Assembly (NCBI GenBank): GCA_024695505.1
Contig: JAILIB010000136.1
Location: forward strand, 1 to 37,184
Source: Saccharofermentans sp.
GTDB lineage: Bacteria; Bacillota; Clostridia; Saccharofermentanales; Saccharofermentanaceae
Reading direction: 5' to 3'
Length of the DNA stretch: 37,184 bases
Shown here in pieces: positions 8,298 through 17,210 of this stretch (positions are counted from its first letter, which is position 1; the number at the start of each line of letters is the position of its first letter). Made by a program: the position numbers and the translations under genes. The notes under the pieces were generated by a model. That model had not been told where the DNA came from. It ran no database searches and saw only the letters and a list, made by a program, of their open reading frames with translations.

Positions 8298-9323
8298 ATG
8301 TCAGCAAAAAAAGGCAAGAAGATCAAGAAAGAAGTTTCCGGATCCGTGAAGGATGAGGAAGTTAAAGCAGCTGAAGCTGCTGAAGAAACGGCTGAAACCG
8401 TTTCTGAAGATATAGAGTCCGAAGAAAAGAAAGAGTCTGAAAAGGAAGAAGCCAAAGAGGAATCAACGGAAGAAACCGTTGATGCAGAGGCATCTGAAGA
8501 TTCGGAAGAGGAAAAGGACGAAGAGGATTCTGAGGAAGAATCTGATGAAGATTCCGAAGAAGAGAAAGATGAGGACGAAGATGAAGACGAAGAGTCTGAT
8601 TCCAAGCCTGCTGCAAAGAAGGATCCGATCCCTGCGGTTATGGCAGTTGTCATTGTTGCGATCATTATAGCAGCTGTACTTTATTACGTCCTTCCCAAGC
8701 TGCTCGTTCCTTCGTTCGGATATACGCTTGAAGAATTCAATGCAAGACTTGAAGTGTCAGAGATCTCCAAGAAGATGCAGGCTCAGTATACGTCGCTCAC
8801 ACCTCAGTTTAAGGCTGTTGACAAGGAGTCGATAAAAGAGATCTGGAGCATCAAGGGTGAGATAGACGCGGCTGAGCAGAAGAGGATCGAGGCAAGGTTC
8901 AAGCCTTTCGTAAAGACTCTTGCAGCTACTGAAGAGCTCGAGCACATACTCGTTGAGGCAAATACGCGCGTTAACGACGGACAGCTTACGAGGATGTGCA
9001 TTTACTGCACTTATGATGATAAGCACATGACGATGATGATGGTCCATTTCGGAGCTATCCTCGGTAATTTCATGCCTGACCTGACCTTCAACGAAGTCGT
9101 TTCTCTGATCATGGCATCCGCAAACGAAGCAAACACCGAAGGACTTTTCTACGTCAGAGGCGACATTGCTTTCAAACTCGCTATGGAGAACATCGGCGGA
9201 CAGCTCTACATCAAGCTCGAGATAGTACCTGCCAAGTCACTGAAGCCTGAGAAGATCAAGACCACGATCCCTGTATCTACAACTGCCGCTTCAGAGACGA
9301 CAGCTGCAACATCCGCAACTTGA
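8298..9323 (+). CDS. Membrane protein with long Glu/Asp-rich cytosolic N-terminus, single TM and extracytoplasmic domain, unknown function
   Basis: Acidic segment SEDSEEEKDEEDSEEESDEDSEEEKDEDEDEDEESDSK followed by TM PAVMAVVIVAIIIAAVLYYVLPKLL; good SD GGAGG. Confidence 0.75.
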   Translation: MSAKKGKKIKKEVSGSVKDEEVKAAEAAEETAETVSEDIESEEKKESEKEEAKEESTEETVDAEASEDSEEEKDEEDSEEESDEDSEEEKDEDEDEDEESDSKPAAKKDPIPAVMAVVIVAIIIAAVLYYVLPKLLVPSFGYTLEEFNARLEVSEISKKMQAQYTSLTPQFKAVDKESIKEIWSIKGEIDAAEQKRIEARFKPFVKTLAATEELEHILVEANTRVNDGQLTRMCIYCTYDDKHMTMMMVHFGAILGNFMPDLTFNEVVSLIMASANEANTEGLFYVRGDIAFKLAMENIGGQLYIKLEIVPAKSLKPEKIKTTIPVSTTAASETTAATSAT

Positions 9324-9354
9324 TTACATTCTGATAACAATACAGGATAAAAAG

Positions 9355-9384
9355 AAAACCGCCTTCGAATCGAAGGCGGTTTTA
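9355..9384. terminator. Bidirectional terminator (8298..9323 gene / tRNA-Trp)
   Basis: AAAACCGCCTTCGA-ATCGAAGGCGGTTTT hairpin; T-rich tail in both directions. Confidence 0.85.
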
Positions 9385-9388
9385 AATT

Positions 9389-9462
9389 TGGCAGGGGTAG
9401 CAGGAATCGAACCCACATCAACGGTTTTGGAGACCGCAGTTTTACCATTAAACTATACCCCT
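9389..9462 (-). tRNA. tRNA-Trp (anticodon CCA)
   Basis: Reverse strand AGGGGTATAGTTTAATGGTAAAACTGCGGTCTCCAAAACCGTTGATGTGGGTTCGATTCCTGCTACCCCTGCCA: cloverleaf arms pair, loop CTCCAAA, CCA end encoded. Confidence 0.95.
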
Positions 9463-9476
9463 GTAAAACGTATGAT

Positions 9477-9505
9477 AGTTTAATCGTTGGTTTGCACTAT
9501 GTCAA
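9477..9505 (-). promoter_or_regulatory. Sigma-A-type promoter for tRNA-Trp
   Basis: On minus strand TTGACA - 17 nt - TAAACT just upstream of tRNA. Confidence 0.7.
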
Positions 9506-9559
9506 GGTCAATGGTATGATTTTACCCATGTATTATAAATAATAAAAGGAGTGGGATAT

Positions 9560-10363
9560 ATGAAACTTGCTGTAATCGGTACAGGCAATATGGGAAAGGC
9601 TCTTCTTGGCGGTTTTATCAGGGGTGGAGCGATCAAAGCTTCCGATGCTTACTGTTTTGACGTAAGACTTGAAGCTATGGATGCATGTGCTAAAGAACTC
9701 GGATGCAATACCGCCGGCAGTGTTCAGACTTGTGTTAAGGATGCTGACTATGTTCTTATGGCTGTTAAGCCCCAGCATTTTGATCCCGCTCTTACCGATG
9801 TAAGCGAGTGCCTGAAGGATGGTGCGATCGTTCTTTCGATCGCTGCTGCGGTTACCTGCGACAGGATCGCAGGTATACTGGGAAGCGGCAGGAAGTTTGT
9901 CAGGATCATGCCCAATACACCTGCACAGGTAGGCTGCGGCGTTTCCGCAGTATGCCCCGTAGGTCTTTCCGATGATGAGACAAAGTTCGTAAAAGAACTC
10001 CTCGATACATGCGGCACATCTATCCTTTGTGACGAGAAGACTCTTGATGCGATCGGATGCGTATCCGGAACGGGTCCTGCATATGTAATGCTCTTCATCG
10101 AGGCAATGGCTGATGCGGCTGTAAGCCTTGGGATCAAGCGTGACGATGCTCTCAAGATAGCTGCAGGAACAGTAATGGGTTCGGGCAAGCTCTGCCTTGA
10201 TACAGGAACGAATCCCGCAGTTCTCAAGGATATGGTCTGCTCGCCCGGAGGAACGACGATAGCAGGCGTTATGGCGCTTGAGGAGAACGGTTTCCGTAAT
10301 GCTGTCATCAAGTCCGTAACTGCGGCTTATGACAAGACACTTATAATGCAGGGCAGGAAATAA
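9560..10363 (+). CDS. proC: Pyrroline-5-carboxylate reductase
   Basis: MKLAVIGTGNMGKALLGGFIRGG; VRIMPNTPAQVGCGVSAV; VSGTGPAYVMLFIEAMADAAVSLG; DMVCSPGGTTIAG; start at second Met after SD AGGAG. Confidence 0.95.
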   Translation: MKLAVIGTGNMGKALLGGFIRGGAIKASDAYCFDVRLEAMDACAKELGCNTAGSVQTCVKDADYVLMAVKPQHFDPALTDVSECLKDGAIVLSIAAAVTCDRIAGILGSGRKFVRIMPNTPAQVGCGVSAVCPVGLSDDETKFVKELLDTCGTSILCDEKTLDAIGCVSGTGPAYVMLFIEAMADAAVSLGIKRDDALKIAAGTVMGSGKLCLDTGTNPAVLKDMVCSPGGTTIAGVMALEENGFRNAVIKSVTAAYDKTLIMQGRK

Positions 10364-10371
10364 ACAAAGCG

Positions 10372-10818
10372 ATGGCTGCAGTTACGGAAGTAACAATTTA
10401 TACCGATGGAGCGTGCTCGGGTAATCCCGGTCCGGGAGGCTGGGCAGCGATCCTGATAGCTGGAAACTATAAGAAGGAGCTTTCCGGCGGTGAGGCGCTG
10501 ACCACCAATAACAGGATGGAACTGTCAGGCGTGATCAACGGTCTGCGTGCGCTTACGCGTCCCTGCAAGGTGACCATTTTCAGCGACAGCGCTTATGTGG
10601 TGAATGCTTTCAACCAGAACTGGATCGGCAAATGGATGACGAACGGCTGGAAGAACAGCGCGAAGGCTGAGGTTGCAAATGCTGATCTCTGGAAGGAACT
10701 GGCGGTGCTTACGGCAACTCATCAGGTCACTTTCAGCAAGGTCAAAGGTCACGCAGATGATGAGCTCAACAACAGATGTGATGAGCTCGCGGTTGCTGAA
10801 AGCCGAAAATTCAAATAA
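10372..10818 (+). CDS. rnhA: Ribonuclease HI
   Basis: VTIYTDGACSGNPGPGGWAAIL, NNRMELSGVINGL, FSDSAYVVNAF, KVKGHADDELNNRCDELA. Confidence 0.95.
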   Translation: MAAVTEVTIYTDGACSGNPGPGGWAAILIAGNYKKELSGGEALTTNNRMELSGVINGLRALTRPCKVTIFSDSAYVVNAFNQNWIGKWMTNGWKNSAKAEVANADLWKELAVLTATHQVTFSKVKGHADDELNNRCDELAVAESRKFK

Positions 10819-10836
10819 TAAGAGGCGATATCCTGA

Positions 10837-11397
10837 ATGGGAAAGATTGATTGTACAGATGACATGCTTTTCGAAAAGACTGTGTCCAAAGAGACGAAGT
10901 TCACGGGCAGGGTCTTTCAGGTAGAGGTAAAGACGATAACGACTCCCGAAGGCGTTACAAGCCACAGGGAGATAGTGCTCCACAACGGCGGCGCAGCGAT
11001 CCTGCCTGTCGATGACGAACTCAACTGCTATTTCGTAAGACAGTTCAGAAGCCCTTTTGAAAAGGTCATGACGGAAAGCCCCGCGGGCAAGGTCGAACCC
11101 GGTGAAGATCCTCTCTCATGCGCTGCAAGGGAGATCACTGAGGAGACTGGTTTTACCGCAGGAAAGATCGAGCATGTCGGAAGGATGGCGGCAACGCCCG
11201 GATACTGCTCTGAGATAATCAATCTTTATATTGCCTCGGATCTTCATTTTACAGGCGGAACGCCTGATCCGAATGAATATCTGAGAACGGTAAAATGTCC
11301 GCTTAAACAGGCTCTTGAAATGGCAGAAAGCGGTAAAATAGAAGATGCAAAAACACTTGTACTGATCTACAAGGCTGCCAGGAGGTTCGGCATTTGA
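10837..11397 (+). CDS. NUDIX hydrolase, ADP-ribose pyrophosphatase-like
   Basis: ESPAGKVEPGEDPLSCAAREITEETGFTAG Nudix box. Confidence 0.92.
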   Translation: MGKIDCTDDMLFEKTVSKETKFTGRVFQVEVKTITTPEGVTSHREIVLHNGGAAILPVDDELNCYFVRQFRSPFEKVMTESPAGKVEPGEDPLSCAAREITEETGFTAGKIEHVGRMAATPGYCSEIINLYIASDLHFTGGTPDPNEYLRTVKCPLKQALEMAESGKIEDAKTLVLIYKAARRFGI

Positions 11398-14375
11398 ACA
11401 GGAGCGATAACAAAAAGGAAGTAATGGGTCTTATCCTGTTCTTTGTCGCGGCGGCGATAATCCTTATTTTCTATCTTCCTGTCAGCCTGACGGGAATCAT
11501 CGGCAGCTTCGTAAAGAACGTGTTCTTCGGACTTATAGGCTGCCTGGCCTATGTTATCCCGCTTTATTTCCTTTATGCCGCATTAGACGTCTTCTTTGAG
11601 AAGAGACAGGGCGTTACCGGTGTAAGAGCCAGATCTGTCATCCTTTTGCTCGTAAGCTTTGCGGCTCTCCTTGCGATGATAACGATGGATTTCGATTATT
11701 TCAGGGAAGTTTGCACGGATGACAAAGGCAAGATATCCGCTCTCAAGGCTTTAGGACTGCTTTGGGAATCAGGCGGAAACCAGGAAATGATCTGCAGACC
11801 GGGAACTCCCGCGGTATTCCCGGGCGGACTCCTCGGAGGTGCCGTTGCCGTTGCTCTTAATGAGGTTACCGGTAAGATCATTGCAATTCTTGCAACTGTT
11901 GTTTTCATAATCACTCAGATAATCGTTGTTTTCCGCGTTTCGATCAAAGCGACTGCAAAGAAGACTTACAAGGCGATCAGCACAGCTTCGAACAAGGTCT
12001 ATAAGACTGTTGTATCAAAGACGGAAAACAGAAGGAGAGATCCTTCGAACGGTATGTATTCAGGAAGGGCTCCTTACGGCCAGCCGCAGGGAAGACCACA
12101 GGGCGCCCCTTCAAGAAGAGGCTCTGCTGACATCCATTACGGTGATGAGAGCATTATTCCTGCAAGACCCGTAAGCAGACCTTCAGACGGTACGCCTCAG
12201 CCCATGGGTCCTTCCGCAAACGGAGTTCCCGGAGCTTTCAACACATCGCTTCCGATCGACAGCAGGACGGGTTTCGTTGACGTTTCCAGAATGACCGGAG
12301 ACAGGAGTGCTGAGAACAGCGCTGATCCCAACAAGCTGACGTATAACGAGAAGGAATACAATGTCAGGGGCGCAGGAGATGCTCCTTCGGCTAATTTCGA
12401 ATATACGGCCGATGCCGTGACCATCCCCGGTACCATGAACCGTAAGCAGCCAAAGACGCCGGATTTTCTGAATCAAAAAGAACCTGATTTTTATGATCTT
12501 ACCGTTGATGCGAAACCTCAGTCTCAGTATGGCTATGATGACGCATCTGACGCAAATGATCCTTATGAAGTGGACGAAGGCACCGAGGGTACGGGTTATG
12601 ATTACGTCAACGGTGACGAAAGAAGCGTAAGACGTCCTGATGTTAATCCCGCAATGTTCGGCAGTGCCGCAGGCTCCGGTGATTTCGTCATGCCGTCTGC
12701 AACTCCGGAACCGCGCAAGCGTACTCCTGCTCCTTCCAATGGACGCATAACGATCAATGCGGGAACGGAAGATACGGAGAATTTCTCAAGGACCGAAGGC
12801 AGGATAATGAAGACAGGTGAGGCTCCTTCACACACGAAGAATCCCAATATCGAATTTACTGCCGAGACCCAGGAACGCGAGAAGGCTAAGAAGGCCCGTG
12901 ACAGCAAGCTCAGAAGATATACTCCCGCTCCGACGAATCTGCTTTCGCCTGACGAGGTACAGCGTGATTCAGGAAACAAGGATGCAATGCTCCGCGAGAA
13001 GGCATATAAACTTGAGGATGCATTGAGGAGCTTCGGAATTGAAGCGGAAGTCAAGAACATTACCCACGGTCCTGCGATCACGAGATTTGAGCTCACACTT
13101 AAGGTCGGAACAAAAGTATCCAGGGTTACACAGCTCGAAAACGACATCAAGCTCGCCATGGCTGCCGTATCTATCAGGATTGAAGCTCCGATCCCCGGAA
13201 AGAGCGCCATCGGAATCGAGATACCTAACGACAAGCCTACTGCGGTCCATCTTAGAGGACTCGTGGAAACGAAGGAATTCAGGGTTTCCACGCCTCTGAC
13301 AGTAGCTCTCGGAAGAGACATTCCGGGAAGACCTATCTACTGCGATCTTGCGAAGATGCCGCACCTCATGATCGCCGGTTCTACAGGTTCAGGTAAGTCA
13401 GTCTGCATTAACTCGATCCTTACGAGTATCCTGGTCCACACATCACCCAAGGATGTCCGTATGATCCTTGTTGACCCTAAGGTCGTTGAGCTTGCCGTTT
13501 ACAACGGGATCCCACATCTCATAATGCCGGTCATTACAGATCCGAAGAAGGCAGCTGCAGCCCTTAACTGGGCTGTTGTTGAGATGCAGAGAAGATACAA
13601 GCTCTTTGCGGAAGGCCAGGTCAGGAACATCGGCGGCTTTAATGAAAAGTATGCTAACGATCCTACAGTTGAGCATCTGCCGTTCATCGTTCTTGTCATC
13701 GATGAGCTTGCCGAACTCATGAGCGTTGCTGCAAAGGAAGTTGAAACATACATTTCCCGTCTTGCCGCACTTGCAAGAGCCGCGGGAATCCATCTGCTCA
13801 TTGCAACGCAGAGACCTTCAGTAGATGTCATTACGGGCGTCATCAAGGCAAACATCGGCTCGAGGATTGCTTTCGCAGTTACTTCGGGTGTTGACTCAAA
13901 GACGATATTAGACCACGTCGGCGCTGAAAAGCTCCTCGGAAAGGGCGATATGCTCTATGCTCCGATGAGCGCTCCCCAGCCTGTAAGAGGACAGGGCGCG
14001 TTCCTGAAAGATGAAGAGGTTGAGGTCGTTGTCGAATATCTGAAGAACAGATACGGCTCGATGTATGACGAGGACATCATCAACGAGATCGACCGCACTG
14101 CCGAAGGCACAGAGAACGGAGCCGTTCTGGACGGCGCTTCGGGCGGTTCTGACAGCAGCGACCTTTTTGAACAGGCAGTGGAGACCGTTATCGAAAACGG
14201 AAGCGCATCCGTTTCAGTTCTGCAGAGGAGACTGGGTATTGGTTATCCCCGTGCCGCGCGTCTTATTGACGAGCTTGAGAAAAAACAGATCATAGGACCT
14301 TTTGAGGGAAGCAAGCCCAGAAAGATCCTTGTTACCAAGACCGAATGGCTCGAGATGAAGGCGAGAAACAGCTGA
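11394..14375 (+). CDS. ftsK: DNA translocase FtsK/SpoIIIE
   Basis: N-terminal TM segments, long linker, HLMIAGSTGSGKSVCINSIL Walker A, IVLVIDELAELM, ATQRPSVDVITGVIKANIGSRIAF, C-terminal winged-helix gamma domain; TTG start with SD AGGAGG. Confidence 0.96.
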   Translation: MNRSDNKKEVMGLILFFVAAAIILIFYLPVSLTGIIGSFVKNVFFGLIGCLAYVIPLYFLYAALDVFFEKRQGVTGVRARSVILLLVSFAALLAMITMDFDYFREVCTDDKGKISALKALGLLWESGGNQEMICRPGTPAVFPGGLLGGAVAVALNEVTGKIIAILATVVFIITQIIVVFRVSIKATAKKTYKAISTASNKVYKTVVSKTENRRRDPSNGMYSGRAPYGQPQGRPQGAPSRRGSADIHYGDESIIPARPVSRPSDGTPQPMGPSANGVPGAFNTSLPIDSRTGFVDVSRMTGDRSAENSADPNKLTYNEKEYNVRGAGDAPSANFEYTADAVTIPGTMNRKQPKTPDFLNQKEPDFYDLTVDAKPQSQYGYDDASDANDPYEVDEGTEGTGYDYVNGDERSVRRPDVNPAMFGSAAGSGDFVMPSATPEPRKRTPAPSNGRITINAGTEDTENFSRTEGRIMKTGEAPSHTKNPNIEFTAETQEREKAKKARDSKLRRYTPAPTNLLSPDEVQRDSGNKDAMLREKAYKLEDALRSFGIEAEVKNITHGPAITRFELTLKVGTKVSRVTQLENDIKLAMAAVSIRIEAPIPGKSAIGIEIPNDKPTAVHLRGLVETKEFRVSTPLTVALGRDIPGRPIYCDLAKMPHLMIAGSTGSGKSVCINSILTSILVHTSPKDVRMILVDPKVVELAVYNGIPHLIMPVITDPKKAAAALNWAVVEMQRRYKLFAEGQVRNIGGFNEKYANDPTVEHLPFIVLVIDELAELMSVAAKEVETYISRLAALARAAGIHLLIATQRPSVDVITGVIKANIGSRIAFAVTSGVDSKTILDHVGAEKLLGKGDMLYAPMSAPQPVRGQGAFLKDEEVEVVVEYLKNRYGSMYDEDIINEIDRTAEGTENGAVLDGASGGSDSSDLFEQAVETVIENGSASVSVLQRRLGIGYPRAARLIDELEKKQIIGPFEGSKPRKILVTKTEWLEMKARNS

Positions 14376-14376
14376 T

Positions 14377-14856
14377 ATGAGTGAACTTGCAGAGCGTGTT
14401 GTAAAGCTGTTTACGGAAAAAGGAGAGACCTTCGGTTTTGCCGAAAGCCTTACCGGCGGCATGATATCTTCGGAGATCGTCGGAGTGCCCGGTGCGTCAG
14501 CAGTTTTCTCAGGTTCCGTCGTCTCTTATACAAATGAAGTGAAGATGAACGTCTTAGGCGTTCCGTCTGAAGTGATAGATGAATACACGGAGGTCTCATC
14601 CGAATGTGCCGAAGCAATGGCGGAAGGCGTCTGCAATGTGATCGGATGTGACTGTTCCGTCGCCGTTACAGGCATTGCGGGACCTACGGGAGAACTCCCC
14701 GGAAAGCCTGTCGGGACCGTGTATTTCGGTTATCACTGTAATGGAAAGAACGGTTCTTTCAGACGCGTTTTCGAGGGAGACCGTGAAAATATCAGAAAAC
14801 AGACCGTCTCTTGCGCACTTGAGACACTTATATCGATCGCGGAAGGGAAGAACTGA
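14377..14856 (+). CDS. CinA C-terminal-domain protein (nicotinamide-nucleotide amidohydrolase, PncC type), stand-alone
   Basis: FAESLTGGMISSEIVGVPGASAVFSGSVVSYTNEVKMNVLGV, AVTGIAGPTGELPGKPVGTVYFG. Confidence 0.93.
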   Translation: MSELAERVVKLFTEKGETFGFAESLTGGMISSEIVGVPGASAVFSGSVVSYTNEVKMNVLGVPSEVIDEYTEVSSECAEAMAEGVCNVIGCDCSVAVTGIAGPTGELPGKPVGTVYFGYHCNGKNGSFRRVFEGDRENIRKQTVSCALETLISIAEGKN

Positions 14857-16494
14857 GTGGCTGAGAATACGGAAAAGCAGATAGCTAAAAGCGGTAAAAA
14901 GAAGGCGATGAGCTTTGGTTTGTCCGCGTTCATTGTCGGTCTCGGCCTTATTATCACCAAAGCATCAGGCCTTTTAAGGGACATTATAGTTTCCGACAGG
15001 TTCGGCGTTGATCCTGCGACTGCCGACATCTACCGTGACGCATTTACGCTCTCGTTTACGATCCCGGATCTTTTCTATAACCTTCTCGTAGGAGGTGCGA
15101 TCTATTCCACCGTTGCTCCTTATCTTTCGGCTCAGCTCGCGACAGGCAATGAAAAGAAGGGCGTCAGGACGGTAAGTATTTTCATCTCGGTCATATCGGT
15201 CGTCATGATATTCTTCTGTACGCTTGGCACGGTGTTTTCCGAGCAGTTCTATTCGCTTTACGCATTGAACAAGAATACCAATCCGATCACGCTGCAGCTT
15301 GCTTCGCAGGCATCCAAGATGCTCTTCCCGCAGATCTTTTTTATAATGCTCGCTGCACTTTGCAACGGCGTTCTTAATTCATACAGAAGATTTACGATCA
15401 CGTCGTTCGGTCCCGTCATCTACAACATCCTTGTCCTTGCGGCAATTGCCTTTTTCGGCGGACAGACTCAGCAAAGGCTCATGATGACTACGGGCGGCAT
15501 ACTCGTATCAGCCATTATCTATTTCATCTGCCAGTATCTTTTCGGATTTAAACAGATGAAGCAGTTCAGATTCCATTTCGATCCGACTGACAAGGAATTC
15601 ATCGCGCTGTTCAAGAGGGCTGTTCCGATCCTTATTTCTGCTTCCATCACGCAGATAAACATCGTTGTTCTGAATTTCTTTGCCAACAGTTTTGACAAAG
15701 GAAGCATCTACGGATACCGCAATGCCTCTACTATCTGGCAGATACCTTATTCGGTATTCGTTGTTGCGATCACGACCGTCATGACACCCCAGCTCGCAGG
15801 TGACTACGGTTCAAACAAGATGGAGGATTGCTCCAAGCTCCTTTCCAAATCGATGAAGAATGCATTGTTCCTGTCGATCCCTTCGGCGGCTTTCATCGCG
15901 GTAATGAACCTCGATGTCGTTAAAGCGATATACCAGTGGTCTTCAAGATACACCGACAAGAATGCATATACCGCATCGGTCTTTCTTTTGGGATTCTCTT
16001 CGGCCATCATCACGGCGGCGGTAATTCATGTATTTAATCAGGCGTTCTACGCGATAGGGCAGACGCGCATTCCGCTCCTTGCAGGAATCGTCGGACTCGT
16101 GCTCAATCCGGTATTCTGCGTTATCTTCATCAATCTCGGTATCGGTCCTTTGTCGCTTTCATTTGCATATTCCGCAACAAATTTCTGCCAGATGATCCTT
16201 TTGTCTGTCCTTTACTGCAAGCGCAAGGAGCTTGCACCGCACGGCATCGTAGGGTTCCTGATAAAAGCTTTTATCGCAGCTGCCGTTATGGCCGCCGTCT
16301 GCTTTGTCTTCGACAAGTTTGTTCCCGGTCAGGGCAGAAAGATCCGTCAGTTGGCGATCTTTGGAGCAAAGGGCATTACCTCGGTTATCATCTATTTCGG
16401 TATTGCGATGCTCATGAAGATGGAAGAAGCGACTTTCTGGATCAAGAAGATCAAAGGCAGATTTGGAAGCGGAGCAAAGAAATCCGCTTCATAA
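14857..16494 (+). CDS. murJ: Lipid II flippase MurJ / MviN-family membrane protein
   Basis: 545-aa polytopic protein; SGLLRDIIVSDRFG, DAFTLSFTIPDLFYNLLVGGAIYSTVAPYL; GTG start. Confidence 0.88.
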   Translation: MAENTEKQIAKSGKKKAMSFGLSAFIVGLGLIITKASGLLRDIIVSDRFGVDPATADIYRDAFTLSFTIPDLFYNLLVGGAIYSTVAPYLSAQLATGNEKKGVRTVSIFISVISVVMIFFCTLGTVFSEQFYSLYALNKNTNPITLQLASQASKMLFPQIFFIMLAALCNGVLNSYRRFTITSFGPVIYNILVLAAIAFFGGQTQQRLMMTTGGILVSAIIYFICQYLFGFKQMKQFRFHFDPTDKEFIALFKRAVPILISASITQINIVVLNFFANSFDKGSIYGYRNASTIWQIPYSVFVVAITTVMTPQLAGDYGSNKMEDCSKLLSKSMKNALFLSIPSAAFIAVMNLDVVKAIYQWSSRYTDKNAYTASVFLLGFSSAIITAAVIHVFNQAFYAIGQTRIPLLAGIVGLVLNPVFCVIFINLGIGPLSLSFAYSATNFCQMILLSVLYCKRKELAPHGIVGFLIKAFIAAAVMAAVCFVFDKFVPGQGRKIRQLAIFGAKGITSVIIYFGIAMLMKMEEATFWIKKIKGRFGSGAKKSAS

Positions 16495-16557
16495 AGTTCA
16501 ACTCTGATTTGACTGATATAATAGTTATCAGTAACCGTATCTTGGAGGTGTCTGATA

Positions 16558-17187
16558 ATGAACGAGAATATCTTCACACGTAATGAGAAGCTTGCACAGA
16601 AGGTTATCAAAGGCCTTAGCTCACGCAACATGACAGGCTATTATGCTTCTTCAGCCGAAGAGGCAAAGAAGATCGCGCTTGATCTTATCCCCGAAGGATC
16701 GACGGTTACGATGGGCGGCGGAATGAGCGTTCATGAGATAGGTCTTGTTGACGCCCTGAAGAATGGTAATTACGACTTCCTTGACAGGGATCAGGCTGAG
16801 GACAAGCGTGCAGCCATGCTTGCCGCATATGATGCCGATTTTTTCCTTTCAAGCTGCAACGCAATAACCGAAGACGGTGTCCTTATCAACATTGACGGAA
16901 ATGCCAACAGGGTATCGGCTATCTGTCAGGGACCGAAGAAGGTTCTTTTCATAGTAGGTATGAATAAAGTCTGCAGCGACGTTGACGGTGCCATGAAGAG
17001 GGCGCGTAATGTTGCTGCTCCGATAAACGCGCAGAGGTTTGGCCTTGATACGCCGTGTTCTAAAACGGGATCATGCATGAACTGCAAATCACCTGACACT
17101 ATCTGCTGCCAGTTCCTTGTCACGCGTTTTTCCAGGCATGCTGACAGGATCCATGTGATCCTTGTGAATGATACATTGGGATTCTGA
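16558..17187 (+). CDS. LUD-domain protein (lactate-utilization / LutC-like)
   Basis: EGSTVTMGGGMSVHEIGLVDALKNGNYDFLDR, DFFLSSCNAITEDGVLINIDGNANRVSAICQGPKKVLFIVGMNKV. Confidence 0.88.
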   Translation: MNENIFTRNEKLAQKVIKGLSSRNMTGYYASSAEEAKKIALDLIPEGSTVTMGGGMSVHEIGLVDALKNGNYDFLDRDQAEDKRAAMLAAYDADFFLSSCNAITEDGVLINIDGNANRVSAICQGPKKVLFIVGMNKVCSDVDGAMKRARNVAAPINAQRFGLDTPCSKTGSCMNCKSPDTICCQFLVTRFSRHADRIHVILVNDTLGF

Positions 17188-17210
17188 GTCTTTCTTTAGC
17201 AGTCAGTAAT

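Noticed and set aside
8264-8665. Minus-strand 133-aa ORF made largely of Ser (SSSSSSSSFSSSESS)
   Set aside because: Antisense shadow of the Glu/Asp-rich segment (GAA/GAG/GAT read as TTC/CTC/ATC or TCT/TCC); no independent signals.
10525-10983. 152-aa minus-strand ORF opposite rnhA/nudix
   Set aside because: Spans two well-supported plus-strand genes.
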